Shown here: positions 9,826 to 21,614 of the stretch, one piece after another
How the letters are laid out: every line of letters starts with the position of its first letter
How positions within the stretch are numbered: position 1 is the stretch's first letter
NCBI GenBank assembly: GCA_004431415.1
Contig: QPMI01000062.1
Span: 248,001 to 312,000 of the forward strand
Direction: 5' to 3'
DNA: 64,000 nt
From: Cyanophora paradoxa
Taxonomy: Eukaryota > Glaucocystophyceae > Cyanophorales > Cyanophoraceae
Notes under the pieces: model-generated
Told to the model about the DNA's origin: nothing
Database searches by the model: none
What the model saw: the letters and a program-made list of their open reading frames with translations, nothing else
Made by a program: the position numbers and the translations under genes

Positions 9826-12444
9826 ATGCAGGGCGGCAGCGCTAGCGAGAAGCGCGGCTGGCCTGATGAATCGAGCGCAGCAGAGAGCGACCAGGCCGTC
9901 CACAAGCGCCAGCGCGCAGCCGCGCTTGCAGGGCAGCAGCCGGGGGCCGCCGAGGACCTAGGCCTGTCCGCGCTCGAGCGGCTGCCAGACGATCTGCTTA
10001 AGAGCGTCGTCGGCTTCCTGGGCGTGCGCGACGCGTGGGCTTGTCGCCTCCCGCTCGTGAGCCGGCGGCTGCGCGAGGTGCTCGCGGCCACAGAGTTCGG
10101 TGCACTCGTCGTCCGGAGAGAGCGCATCGGGTCCCATCGATTTCGCGATGTGGAGGAGGAGGAGCTGCGGGCCTGGGCGCTGCGCCTGCAGTCGGGCGCT
10201 CTCCGCCTCGCCAGCCTCGAGTTCGACCTGTGGCGCTCCGCAGTGTTCCTACAGCTGTGCGCGCTACGCCCCCTTCTTTTGTGCGGCCGCCCCTGAGTGC
10301 ACCCCTGCAGGTCCCTTCCCGGTTGGATCCACCCCTCCCTGTTGAACCCGCAGCCTGCGAAGCCCTTCTTCTCGTTCGCCTCTTCCATCCAGGGGCTTCG
10401 ACGCTTCGTCGTCTGGCACGGGTGGCCGCCTCCCCCCCCCCTCCCCCCCCCTCCCCCCCTCTCCTCCCCCCTCCCCCCTCCCGCGCTCAGCGGTACCCCC
10501 GCAGGGACGTAGTCTCCGCTGGCGAGGCGGGCCAGTCGGCGAGTGCGGCGAGTGCGGCGCGGCACGGGTACGTCGGGGCGTTGCTGGAGGCCCTGGCGCC
10601 GGTGGCGGGCACCCTCGAGGAGCTCAGCGTCCGCCTCCAGACAAGAAACCCCTGCGACCGTGACCGGCTGCCCGGTCTGCACCCCCTCCCCTCCCCCTGC
10701 CCCATGCACGCTGCCCCCTTAAGCTTTCCTGCAGAGGGGGAGGCCCGCGGGGCGATCGTGGCGGGGCTGGGGCGGCTGACGGCCCTCCGGAGCCTCGACC
10801 TCGCCGACTGCATCGGCGTCTCCGCCGAGCTCCTGAAAGAGGTTTGCGGGTTCGGCTCCCGGCGATGGCCGCCGCTCACGGGGGGCGGGTGGTGCAGCTC
10901 TGGCCGGCGCTCCGCGGGCTTCGGTCCCTCCGCATCGCGCACGCCGGGAGAGAGGAGGAGCACAGTGAAGACTACTATTACTCGGCGTCTGCCCTCGCCT
11001 CTGCCGTCGAGCGCCTGTACCCCGTCCTCGAGGTCCGCGGGACCGTCCACCCCGCCCCGAGCCCGACACCCGTTCAACTGACCCCCCCCCCTCCCCCCCC
11101 CCTCCCCTCCCTCCCCCCCGCCTCCCCTTTCGCCTCTCTTTCCAGGAGCTCCACGTGACGTTCCGCCTCTCGTACGACAATCCGGAGTACCCCCTGAGTG
11201 CGCCATCCCTGGCGGCGATCGGCCGCATGCGCGCCCTCCGCGCGCTGTCGCTCAAGGCCACTCTCGTCTCGTTCCCCGAGGCGCGCCCTCCCCGCCGCGG
11301 CCTCCTCCCGCCCTCACCCCGCCGCCAGGTCGCCTCGCCACAGTTGGAGAGCCTCGCGCTCGACTCCTGGAACCGCCGCAACGTTTACTACGGCGGCTGC
11401 ACCCTCTTCCACGACCTCTCCCGGCTCGTGCGCAACCCCCTGTACCCCCCTGAACCCTACCCCCTGTACCCCCTGAATCCCCCGTACCCCTCTCCCCCAC
11501 GGCCCCCTCCGACCGGCGCGGCAGGAGGGCCTGCGCGCCCTGACTCTCGCCGGGGACTTTCAGGACTGGGAGAACTTCGTACCCCCGGCGAAGGTGGCCT
11601 TTGCCCTCTGCGTTCGCCCGGCACCCCCTGAGGCCCCCCCTCCCGCCCCCGCGCAGCTCCGGTCCTTGACCCTCTGCCCGTGCGCCGCCCGGCTACGCCT
11701 CTCGCCTGCCCGCCACATACCCGCCGCGCCGCGCCCGGCGCTGAGGCGGGCGCTCCCGGCAGGTCTGGAGACCACACGGGCTTCGTGGACGGCGAGTACT
11801 TGCCCCCTGCCGAGGTCGCCTGCCTGCTGCCCCGCCTCGCCGCCCTCGAGCGCCTCTCCCTCCACTTCCGCTGCGACCCGCCCGCCTCCGGGGCACCCCA
11901 CCTCGAGCTCGCCGACTCGCTCGAGGCCTTCGCGGCGGCGCTGCCCTCGGCCCCCGCCCTCCGCTCCCTCTCCGTGGCCGTCTCCAACGCCTCCCCCTAT
12001 TCACGACCCCCGCCCGAGCCGCAGCCGGCCGTCTCCGCCGCTGCCGCCGCCCTCCTCACTGCCGCCAGGGTGCACTCCCCCTCCCCCTCCCGGGTCTCCT
12101 CCCCTCCCTCGCTGCGACATCCGACCGCGGCACCCCAGGACACTCTGGAGGAGTACGACCGGGAGCTGCTGTACCCCAGCGAGGAGGAGAGCGCGGCGCT
12201 GGCGGCCTGCACGCGCCTGCGGCGCGCGCTGCTGACCCTCGCGGTGCCGGCGGCGACGGCGGCCGCGGAGGGGCTCGCAGCGCTGGCCCCCCTCGCCTCC
12301 ATGGCGGCGCGCCCGGCGCCGGGCCCGGGCTCCCTCGTGCTCCTCCAGTCCTTAGGCCTAGGCCTCGAGGGCCTCCCTGTGCGGGGCAGTCTGGACTGGG
12401 GCCCCCTGCGCCCCCTCCTCGCCCCCCGCTGGCGCCTCCATTAG
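9826..12444 (+). CDS. F-box/LRR protein (copy 2, left member of tandem pair)
   Basis: The ATG at 9826 is chosen because the same ATG is conserved in the tandem copy at 12779. Residues 1-50 are polar and basic. They are followed by an F-box (ALERLPDDLLKSVVGFLGV, then WACRLPLVSRRLREVL), the Skp1-binding motif of SCF ubiquitin ligases. Beyond about residue 130 the protein consists of leucine-rich exons (LTALRSLDLADCIGV, LRSLRIAHAG, MRALRALSLKATL, LESLALDSW, LERLSLHF, LRSLSVAV), separated by short C-rich introns. Leucine-rich repeats normally choose the substrate. The gene ends at the TAG at 12442. Its first 387 bp are identical to the neighbour's while the LRR body has diverged. Confidence 0.85.
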
Positions 12445-12539
12445 GGCCGCCCCCTCGTACCTGTCTAAACAAAATAAACTAGTACTAGACCGAACTGAAC
12501 CGAAGTCTCAGAACTGCATGTGCACGTGGCTCAGTTCGA

Positions 12540-12778
12540 CAGCAAACGACAGCCTCGCCCTGCAGCGCTAGCATGCTAGCTATAGCGCTTACGCTTCTCG
12601 TAACCTGCGCATGTGGCCAGTGCCGCGTGCGGCCTCGTAACCTGCGCATGCGCATACATGTGCACATGCGGCTGCCAGGCTGGTCGGCCAGAGGGACGCC
12701 GCTGAGGGCAATGGAAGCCGTCGCGCCTGTTTCCGAACCGAGCGGGGTACAGGAGCCCGCCAGCCAATCGAGGGGCAG
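12540..12778 (-). pseudogene. Decayed copy of the 5' end of the 8338-9734 gene
   Basis: The string ACGACAGCCTCGCCCTGC at 12546 matches 9429-9446. The nearby CGTAACCTGCGCATG strings match intron 1 and exon 1 sequence of the hypothetical gene at about 9457. Just before the F-box start, GGACG.CGCTG.GGGC..TGGAAGCC.TCGCGCC matches the first codons of that gene at 9710-9740. The reading frame is lost and the internal part is missing. The tandem duplication therefore took the divergent neighbour's head along with the F-box gene. Confidence 0.7.
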
Positions 12779-15309
12779 ATGCAGGGCGGCAGCGCTAGCG
12801 AGAAGCGCGGCTGGCCTGATGAATCGAGCGCAGCAGAGAGCGACCAGGCCGTCCACAAGCGCCAGCGCGCAGCCGCGCTTGCAGGGCAGCAGCCGGGGGC
12901 CGCCGAGGACCTAGGCCTGTCCGCGCTCGAGCGGCTGCCAGACGATCTGCTTAAGAGCGTCGTCGGCTTCCTGGGCGTGCGCGACGCGTGGGCTTGTCGC
13001 CTCCCGCTCGTGAGCCGGCGGCTGCGCGAGGTGCTCGCGGCCACAGAGTTCGGTGCACTCGTCGTCCGGAGAGAGCGCATCGGGTCCCATCGATTTCGCG
13101 ATGTGGAGGAGGAGGAGCTGCGGGCCTGGGCGCTGCGCCTGCAGTCGGGCGCTCTCCGCCTCGCCCCCGGCAGCAGCCTGGAAATCGACATGTGGCGTCA
13201 GCCAGTGTTTTGGTGCACGCCACGCGCCTTATTCATCCGGGCGCCCCTCAGTGAACCGCTTCAGCTCTGGATCTTATGTCGATTCGATAAGCCCCTCGCT
13301 CTGGAGCCCGCCGCCGTCAAAGCCTTTCGTCTCTTTCGTCTCCTCCATTCAGGGGCTTCGACGCTTCGTAATCTGGCATGGGTGACCCCCTGCACCCCTC
13401 TGTCCCCCCCCTCCGACTCCCCCCTCCCGCGCTGAGCGGTACCCCCGCAGGGACGTGGTCTCCGCTGGCGAGGCGGGCCAGTCGGCGAGTGCGGCGGGTG
13501 CGGCGCGGCACGCCTACGTCGGGGCGTTGCTGGAGGCCCTGGCGCCGGTGGCGGGCACCCTCGAGGAGCTCAGCATCCGCCTCCAGACAAGAGACGCCCG
13601 CGACCGTGACCGGCTGCCCCGTTCGCGCCCCGCCCCCCGCCTTCCTCCGCGCTACTTCCCTAAGCTTTCCTGCAGATGGGGAGGCCCGCGGGGCGATCGT
13701 GGCGGGGCTGCGGCGGCTGACGGCCCTCCGGAGCCTCGACCTCGGCGACTGCATCGGCGTCTCCGCCGAGCTCCTGAAGGAGGTCCGCCGGTTCGGCTCC
13801 CGGCGATGGCCGCCGCCGCTCACGGGGGGCGGGTGGTGCAGCTCTGGCCGGCGCTCCGGGGGCTTCGGTCCCTCCGCATCTCGCACAACGGGAGGGCAGA
13901 CGACCCGGAAGAGTACGTCTCGTCAGTGACTGCCCTCGCCTCTGCCGTCGAGCGCCTGCACCCCGTCCTCGAGGTCCGTGCGACCGCCGGCCGCTCCCAG
14001 GGCCCCGCCCCCCGCGCCCCGAACCCCCGTTCACCCCTTCCTTCCCCCCTGACTCCCAGGAGCTCCACGTGACGTTCAGCCGCTCGTTCGACGCGACCGA
14101 GTACACCCTCAGCGGCCGATGCCTGGCGGCGATCGGCCGTATGCGCGCCCTCCGCGCGCTCTCGCTCAAGGCCAGATTCTTCTGCTTCCCCGAGGTGCGC
14201 GGGGGCCGCGGGGGCCGCGGGGCCGGCCTCCCCCCCTCCGGGGTTCACCCCGCCGCCAGGTCGCCTCCTCGAGCCTGGAGAGCCTCGCGCTGGATTCCTG
14301 GAACCCCAGCAGCACCCTCTTCCTGGTGATGGACGAGTCCGGCTCCGTCGCCCCTTCCTCCCTTTTCAAGGGCATCTCCCGCATCGTGAGCAACCCTCCC
14401 CCCTCTCTCCCTACCCTCCTTCCCGCCCTTCTGACGGGCCCGCAGGAGAACCTGCAAACGCTGACTCTCGCCGGGGACTTCAAGAACAGGAAGGACCTCG
14501 AATCCCTCGCAAAGGTGCCCCCCCTTGTTTTCGTCTTTTCATCTGCGCTTCCTCAGGCCCCTCCGCGCGCCCCCGCGCAGCTCCGGTCCTTGACCCTCTG
14601 CCCGTGCGCCGCCCGGCTACGCCTCTCGCCTGCCCGCCCCATCCCGCTCCGCGCTGAGGCGCGCGCCCACCGGGCAGGCCTCGCAAGGACACGGGCTTCT
14701 TGGAGCGGCAGTACCTTCCCGGCTGCGTGGCCGCCGACCTCCTGCCCCGCCTCCCGGCCCTCGAGCGCCTCTCCCTCCACTTCAGCTGGGACCCGCGCCG
14801 CTCCGAGGCCGCGAGGCTGGCGGCTTCCCTCGAGGCCCTGGCGGCGGCCCTGCCTTCGGCCCCCGCCCTCCGCTCCCTCTCCGTGGCCGTGTGCTGCGCC
14901 TCCCCCGAGGAGCTCCCCCAGCCCGAGCTCCTCGCCGACCTCTCCCCCGCCGCCGCCGCCCTCCTCAACGCCGCCAGGGTGCCCTCTACCCCCCTCATCT
15001 CAGAGCCGCTCTCTCTGACCGCGGCGACCCCAGGACACTCTGGAGGAGTACGACCGGGAGCTGCTGTACCCCAGCGTGGAGGAGAGCGCGGCGCTGGCGG
15101 CCTGCACGCGCCTGCGGCGCGCGCTGCTGACCCTCGCGGTGCCGGCGGCGACGGCGGCCGCGGAGGGGCTCGCGGCGCTGGCCCCCCTCGCCTCCATGGC
15201 GGCGCGCCCGGCCCCGGGCCCGGGCTCCCTCGTGCTCGATCAGCTCTTCGAGTCGGACTGGGGAGCCCTCAGCGCCCTCCTCGAGCCCCTCTGGCGCCTC
15301 GAGGACTAG
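12779..15309 (+). CDS. F-box/LRR protein (copy 3, right member of tandem pair)
   Basis: The exon from the ATG at 12779 to about 13165 is identical by eye to copy 2 and encodes the same F-box. After that the sequence switches abruptly (SLEIDMWRQPVF in place of SLEFDLWRSAVF). The leucine-rich exons are then clearly paralogous but diverged (LTALRSLDLGDCIGV, MRALRALSLKARFFCFPEV, LQTLTLAGDFKN, LPALERLSLHFSWD). The last exon, around 15035-15237, is again nearly identical to copy 2, and the match continues into the 3' flank (GAACTGAACCGAAGTCTCAG occurs near 12495 and 15368). It is likely a substrate adaptor of an SCF ligase with altered specificity. The stop is TAG at 15307. Confidence 0.85.
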
Positions 15310-15670
15310 CAGGTCCGACGGTCCACCCCTTGTATACGTACCTGTTAAAATACACTATACCGAGTTCGAACTGAACCGAAGTCTCAGAACTAAATGCGGC
15401 ACAGTTCGGCGGCCTGCATTGCTTCGTTACGATGGTCCATGATTGTCCCACTTCAATGAACAACATGAGAAAAGATAGGCTTGAAATACAGGGTATGCAA
15501 ATGAGAAATCGCTGCCGACGCCTGCGGAGGGTACTTACAGGGGGCGTGCGGACGAACGACCGAATCACTGAACGGTATAAACTGCACAGGGTCCTGAACC
15601 GGAAACTACGGGTCTGCTTAAAGCCGGACGGGGCCGGGGCCGGGGCCGGGCGCGGGCGCGGGGCCGGCGC
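15310..15670. other. Convergent 3' intergenic region
   Basis: This region lies between the stop codons of the F-box gene and HMG-CoA reductase. The left 100 bases are shared with the 3' flank of copy 2. The right end is a GGGGCC-rich stretch next to the reductase stop. No gene is seen. Confidence 0.6.
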
Positions 15671-18247
15671 CTAGGCCTGGCACGGGGAGACGCAGGGGGG
15701 CTTGGGGGCGGCGCGGTTGTGCTGCATGTGGGCGCGGACGAGGTGGCCGGCGGCGAGGGCGCTCATGAGGGAGAGCTCGCCGGCGAGCACGGCCCCCGCC
15801 ACGATCCGCGCCAGCCGCTCGGCGTTGGCGCCCGGGCGCTCGGCGTTGGAGCCGCGGACGCCGAGGATGTCGAGGCAGGCGGCCTGGCCGGGGAGGTGCG
15901 TGCCGCCGCCGACGGTGCCGACCTCGACCGAGGGCATGGTGACGGAGACGTGGAGGTCGCGGCCCTCGTTGATGCGCTCGAAGAGGGTCATGCACGTCGA
16001 GGACTCGACGTTCTGCGCCGGGTCCTGCCCCGTCGCGATGTACACCGCCGTCACGATGTTCGCCGCGTGCGCGTTGAAGCCGCCCACGGAGCCGGCGAGC
16101 GCCGAGCCGATGAGGTTCTTCTGCGTGTTGAGGTCGACAAGGGCCTCGACGGTCGTCTTGAGGACCTTCTCGACGACGCGGCCGGAGACGACGGCCTCGG
16201 CGACGACGGACTTGCCGCGCCCCTCGATCCAGTTGATCGCGCTCGGCTTCTTGTCCACGCAGTAGTTGCCCGAGATGGCGATTACGTCCATGTCGGGGAA
16301 CTGGCCCTTGAGGAGGTCGAGGACGCAGTTGCAGCCCTTGGAGACCATGTTCATCCCCATCGCGTCCCCGCTGCTGCACCGGAACCGGATGTACACCGAC
16401 CGCCCCGCCAGCGCCACCTTGCACTGCACGCCCCCGCCCCCCGTCAGCTCCGAGAAATTGACTGGGGACGCGTGGGGCCGAGATGGATGGCGGGGAAGAA
16501 AGGGGGCGCTAGGGGGGATGTCCGCTGGGCCCTTCAATATCGCGCGCCACGGGTCTAGCGGCGACGTACACAACCGCAGCGTGTTCCTCTCGCATTCGCA
16601 TGTACGGGCCTGCCACGGGCCCCGGAGGGCGGCAGCACCCGCTTTTACTGAATGCGGCCCAAAGAGCCCCGTGCACTTGTGTAGCCCCGAAAGAGAGCAG
16701 GGACAGGGCGCACCTCCTGGAGGCGAGCGAAGCGGGAGGTGCTGTTGAAAGCGTCGCACACGGCAGCGTAGTTCGCCTCATCCTCGATCCACGCCTGCCC
16801 GCCGCGCGTCGGCCCGCATTCCGGCAGGGCGGGCGGGCGCGGAGCGAACCTTGAGCTCGGCAGCGCGGACGGCCGAGGGCATGCGGACGCAGGGCGCGCG
16901 GGTGATGCCAGACTTCAGGAGGACGGTCTGCACGCCGCCGGACTCGCTCAGCGCCTTCGCGCCGCGGTTCGTGCTCGCGACGAGGCAGCCTGCGCGCCGC
17001 ATTTGACTTGGGAACTGTGGCGATGCGCGCGGAGCGTCGCACCCTCGGTGGTCGCCATCGGGATGTGAACGAGCTCGCCGTCGAGCAGGAGCGGGCCGGC
17101 GATGCCGACGGGGATCGGGACGTAGCTGCATCTCTCGCTCAGTCGGGAGCGGGCGGCGAGGCAGCTTGCAGGGGAGCGAGGGGCGGACCCGATGACCATC
17201 TCGCAGCACTGGCCGAGCACATCCTTGTAGTCGTAGTGCTGGAAAGGAAGGCGCTCGAACTCCCGACCCACCTTCGAAGCTGCAGGAGCGCGCGTCAATG
17301 CGGGAAGGAAAGATTAGATGCACAGTTCGATGACGCCATCGCGCACAGATGAAACGGCGGCGCAGCTCAACCGCGCGGTTGCAGTCGCCCAGCTCCTTCT
17401 CGAGGCTGTAGTGAGGAACCTTGCCGGACTGGACGAGGCTCAGAATCTCCTCATCGGTGTTCTCCGCGAGCTGCTCCTTCGCGACCACCGAGCAGGCCGG
17501 CTGCGAGTCCTGCTGCTCGCTTGCGACGGCAACCGGCTTCGAAGAAGAAGACGCGACGGGCGCCGGCGCTGCTGCGCGTGTCGCGGTGCGGGCGGGGCGG
17601 GCGGTATCGGTCGGCTCATCCTCGTCATCGGAGAGTCGGCGAGCGGTCGCGGCCGTCGAGTAGTTGTGCTTCAGAACGAACTGGATCAAGAAGAAGCTGA
17701 AGAAGCCAAGCAGGTACACCTGCGGCGTCGGTCGTGAGCGCAACCGCCGGTTGGACGGCAAGCACGCCGGCGGACCAACGACGCTGACAGTCCCATGATA
17801 GCGAACCCTGCCGCACGACCAGAGCCGGATCAGACGCGAGCAGCATGACGTGACGACGCTGCAGCCGGGACTGGCGGGCGGGCAAAAATGGCTCCCGCCA
17901 AGCAAACTGACAGCGCGGGGGACGGTCGCGGCGGGGTCTAGATCGCAGATTCAAGCAAACCCGGTGTTTTGAAACCATCTCCGACGTCGAACTAGGACAA
18001 CGGGCAGCGGGGACAAGCGCGCACCATCCGTGAAGTTGGGCACGAAGCGCGATACGCTGACAAGCTTATCACGGTGCCGCCAGATCCAGAGGTACGCGGA
18101 GCACCCAAAGAACAGGGCCCAGGCGACCACACTCGCCGACAGGAATGACGGGAGAGCCAGCCGGCCAAGGGAGAACCCCGTCTCCGGGACCGCCTTGCCC
18201 TTTCCTGAGCGCTTCGGGGCGGTGGCTGCCGCCTTCTCGCTGGCCAT
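15671..18247 (-). CDS. HMGR: 3-hydroxy-3-methylglutaryl-CoA reductase (class I)
   Basis: HMGR reduces HMG-CoA to mevalonate with NADPH, the committed step of sterol and isoprenoid synthesis. Exon 1 starts at the ATG at 18247 and carries one membrane helix ([13 protein letters not shown]). A second follows an intron of about 0.3 kb ([15 protein letters not shown]), so the anchor is the two-helix plant or algal type rather than the eight-helix animal sterol-sensing domain. A Ser/Ala-rich linker leads to the catalytic part. Visible motifs are the [10 protein letters not shown] region, MATTEGA (catalytic Glu), [21 protein letters not shown] (catalytic Asp), [14 protein letters not shown] (catalytic Lys), [10 protein letters not shown] and [10 protein letters not shown] (catalytic His). 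All core residues are present. The stop is TAG at 15671. The first intron appears to start with GC. It is divergent from an F-box gene 113 bp away, and exon 1 is duplicated at 21615-21737. Confidence 0.97.
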
Positions 18248-18360
18248 CCGGACCTGAACCAGGCGAGTGCTCGTATCCCCCTCCAGCTCGCCCCCGGGTC
18301 CTGTGAATTCGCGCCACTAGCGTAGACCAGCTAGCCATAGGCGACGACCGACTAGCGCAG
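18248..18360. promoter_or_regulatory. Short bidirectional promoter region, HMGR / F-box copy 4
   Basis: Only 113 bp separate the HMGR and F-box start codons on opposite strands. Nearly the same sequence is found at 21738-21857, between the duplicated HMGR exon and F-box copy 5. Both copies share GGACCTGAACCAGGCGAGTG and CATAGGCGACGACCG. Any core promoter elements for both genes must lie here or inside the genes. Confidence 0.6.
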
Positions 18361-20254
18361 ATGAAGCGCCCGTCGAAGCGGAGGCGAGTGGTTGCCGATG
18401 CAGCAGGCGAGCCAGAGCAGCAGGCGCCGGCGAGCCCAATCGAGCTTCTCTCCGACGAGCTGCTGGGAGAGATCTTCTCGCATTTGCAGATGGAAGAGGC
18501 GTGGCGCCTTCGGTCGTGCGCATCCTCCTGCCCCGCGCGGGCCGCTCGTGCGTGGCCGCTCGCTGAACTCGGATCTGCTCGCGCAGGGTGTGCAAAGCAT
18601 GGGACCAGATCATTCGCAGCACGGCGTACAGAAAGCTGTTCCTATGTTGTCGCAAACCACAGCCGCTGTCTGCTCTCGCCAACCTGCTGAAAGAATCCAC
18701 GACCACAGTCCAGCCGCAGCTTGAAGGCGTATCTCTCTTTCTCAAGCCGAGCGGGCTGTCGGAGGAGGACTCGCGCGAGATGTGGAGCAACGCCCTGGCG
18801 GTGCTCTCGGTGGTCGCGAACGAGCACGCGGGCCGTGTCCGAAGGCAGTCGACCTTTTCTGCAGCCCCGAGTCGAACTCTGCGTGGACCGACGTCATCCC
18901 CCTTGACTCGCTCATCCTAGCCCCGCTGCTGGCGCTCAGGCCACCGCGCAAGGACGGACTCGACGTCCCAGCGGCTCTGGAGGAGCTCGAGCTGGGAGTA
19001 GGACACGGCCGTCCATACCCCGACCACACGCCTCGGATTCCCGTTTCCACCCTGCGCTCGGCTCTCGCCCCATTCTCCAATCTTCGATGCCTTCACCTCC
19101 GTGCGTACGCGTGCAAGGCGCGCGAGGCCACTCGCTTTAATTTCCTGAATCGAGAATGCCACAGGCTCCTCGATACCCGACTGGGTTCCGCTCGGAGAGG
19201 CGCAGGCGGCGGTGCTGGCGGAGTGCTGCCCATGCCTCACGTCGCTCTTGATCACCCCAATCAACACCGACGCTGTCAGACGCCTTGCGCCCCTTCGGCT
19301 AGAGAGCCTAGAGATATTTGGCCCCTCGCTTGCGGGTTCGTTATCTGTCCTCTCGGAGGGCGAAGCTGGCAAAACTCTGAAGGAACTACGTTGCGCTTGG
19401 TGCGACACGTAACCCAAAGCCTCCTTACAACCAGTGTTCTCTAAAATGATGATGCGTACAGGCCATATCACTTCACACAAATCAACGGGGATGACCTCCG
19501 AAGCGTGGCACGTTTCCCGCAGCTTCAGCTCTTGAGAAACTTCTGCGTGAGTCGATTGACGCTCAAGCTTCTGGTCCCTTTCTAACATTATTGCTCAGAT
19601 TGGCAGCGACGTCACTATCGCGGACGCGGCGGCACTGGGGGCGGCCCCGAACCTCAAGAAAGTCAGAATCTGTCACACGGCCGACAAAGATCCGGCGTCA
19701 TTCCTGTCCGGCCTCACCGCTGCCGTGCGGTCATCGCGCTCCCTCAAAAGCCTGGGGCTCATGCTTGGAGGTCCATGATCTTGCCCGTCCTCTCCCACCC
19801 ACCCTCCAGCGACCTCTAATCCGCAGCCGTAGCTCCCGCAGAGACAAACCCGGCGGCCGTCGCTGGCTTCATCACGGCCGCTTCCCCTGCCCTGCAGGAG
19901 CTCCGGATGCGACTGTGGCGGCCGCTCGTGGCAGAGGAGGTCGCTGCCTTGGCGAGCCGCCAAGACCTCGAGGGAGCTGTTGAAAGCTTTGTCAACGGCA
20001 TGGATGATCTGCTCGCCCTCGAGGTCAGAACGTCAAAACATCATCCCCCCTCCCTCGTGAGCCGCTTCCTGCAGGTCTTCCGAGAGTCCGACTTGGACTT
20101 CCGCATCCGCGTGGGCACGGACGACCCCGCCCTGTACAGCGTGGCGGAGGGCGTCTTCCGCGGCTGGTGCAGCCGCCATTATGGCGAGGAGTTCACGGCG
20201 TATTACCCGAAGAGCAGCCTAACAAGACATTGGGAAGATTTGTTGGAGTGGTAG
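18361..20254 (+). pseudogene. F-box/LRR gene copy 4, with a single-base frameshift
   Basis: The start at 18361 and the F-box (LLSDELLGEIFSHLQMEEAW, then an intron, then RVCKAWDQIIRS) are intact and parallel copy 5. In the second exon, between about 18835 and 18890, this copy is one base shorter than copy 5. The frame that encodes SEEDSREMWSNALAVLSVVA then runs to a premature stop near 18920, while the homologous downstream sequence (SAWTDVIPLDSLILAPLLAL) lies in another frame. Downstream LRR-like exons (LTSLLITPINTDAVRRLAPL, a segment near 19640, and a last exon ending LLEW) are still open. The gene is therefore either recently broken, spliced differently, or carries a sequencing error. Confidence 0.65.
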
Positions 20255-20355
20255 CAATACGTATACACCATACAGCTAGCTCGCAGGCCTTAAAGCAAAT
20301 TGGGGACAGAACATCGGGTCTAGCTTTGGAAACGACGGGCACTCATGAGCGGGCA

Positions 20356-21611
20356 CTACCGCCTCGCTGGGGCCCCCGATGAGCCCGCAGCGGGGCCCGG
20401 CGCGCCCGCCGCGGCTGCCGGGGCCGGGGCGCGCAGGGGGCCGGCGGCGGCTGCGGCGGGGGCGGCGCTGGAGCCGGCGCGGGCGGGCGCGGGGCGGTGG
20501 CCGGGGCGGGCCGGGCGGGGACCTGCCGGCGGCGGCGCGCTGGCGCTCGCTGGCGAGCTCCGCGCGCCGCTTGGCGAAGGCCTCCTCGATGAGCTGCATG
20601 AGGGTCTTGCCCTGCCGCTGGGCGCTCGCCGCGACGCGCATGGCGGAGCGGAGCCAGAGGAGGCGCCCGACGGTCATGGGCGGCTCCCCCCGCACCTCCC
20701 CCAGCAGCCGCGCCAGCCCCGGGTTGTTCTCCGGCCCCAGCGGCGCCGCCCCGAAGCGGAAGGAGCGGGTCGACTGGGGGGCCCCCGCGGCGGCCCCCGA
20801 GCGCTCGCGGGCCTGGCGGACGGCGGCGGCGAGGCCGACGACCCACGTCGCCAGCGTCCGCTCGTCCCACGCCGACAGGTCCTGCGCCCCCGCCCCCGCC
20901 CCCGTCAGGGGCGGCAAGGCGGGGGGAGCCGGGGCCGGGGCCGGGGCCCCCGCACCAGGGTCCGCTGCGGCGTGACGACGGAGAAGCAGAGCCACGGCTC
21001 GTCCTGCGGCGGGGTCTCGGCCCGGCCCGGGCGCCGCGGGCGGGGCGGGGCGGGGCGGGGCGGCGGGCCTCGATCTTGGAGCGGCGGGTGAATACGTCGG
21101 AGCGGGGCCCGAAGCAGACCCCGACGACGTCCTTCAGCGCGATGCTGCTCTTCGTCTTCCGCGCCTTCGCGTCGCCCCAGCCTGCCCCCCGCCCCGCTCA
21201 GCCGCTTGCGGGTCGGCGGCGGCGGGACGCGAGCGGGGCGGACCGAGGGAGAGGCCGTCGCCGGAGAGCTGGAGCCAGCGGGGCTTGCGGGCGCCGCCGG
21301 CCTTGAAGTCGTGCTTGATGAGCTCGGCGCCCTGCCGCAGCGCCGCCAGCCGCTCGGCCTCGCGGTCCTTGGCCGTCAGCGCGTGCCGCAGGTCCGCCAG
21401 CTGCTTCCGCCACCGCGACGCCTCCGCGTCCTTCTCCCGCAGCTGCCCGCCCGCGCCCCTCAGCGGCGCCGCCTCGTGCAGGGCCGGAGCGGGGCGGGGC
21501 GAGCCTTGGCGGCGTGGAAGGCGCGGTCGGAGGCGATGCGGGAGGCGAGGCCCTCGACGCGCCCCTCCAGCGCCGCCGCCTCCGTCGCCCGCTGCCTCGC
21601 CGCCCCCGCCT
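20356..21611 (-). pseudogene. Duplicated 3' fragment of the coiled-coil/PH gene
   Basis: This block is a near-identical copy of 23967-25208, the C-terminal end of the large coiled-coil gene. Exons encode a coiled coil (LREKDAEASRWRKQLADL), then a PH-like fold (KPRWLQLSGDGLSL, then SSIALKDVVGVCFGPRSDVF), then DEPWLCFSVVTPQRTL and DERTLATWVVGLAAAVRQAR, and a last helix with GKTLMQLIEEAFAKRRAEL. Here these exons are all in frame, but the upstream 1,500 or so residues are missing because the copy ends at the duplication junction near 21611. With no start of its own it is probably not expressed as a normal protein. Confidence 0.85.
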
Positions 21612-21614
21612 AGC

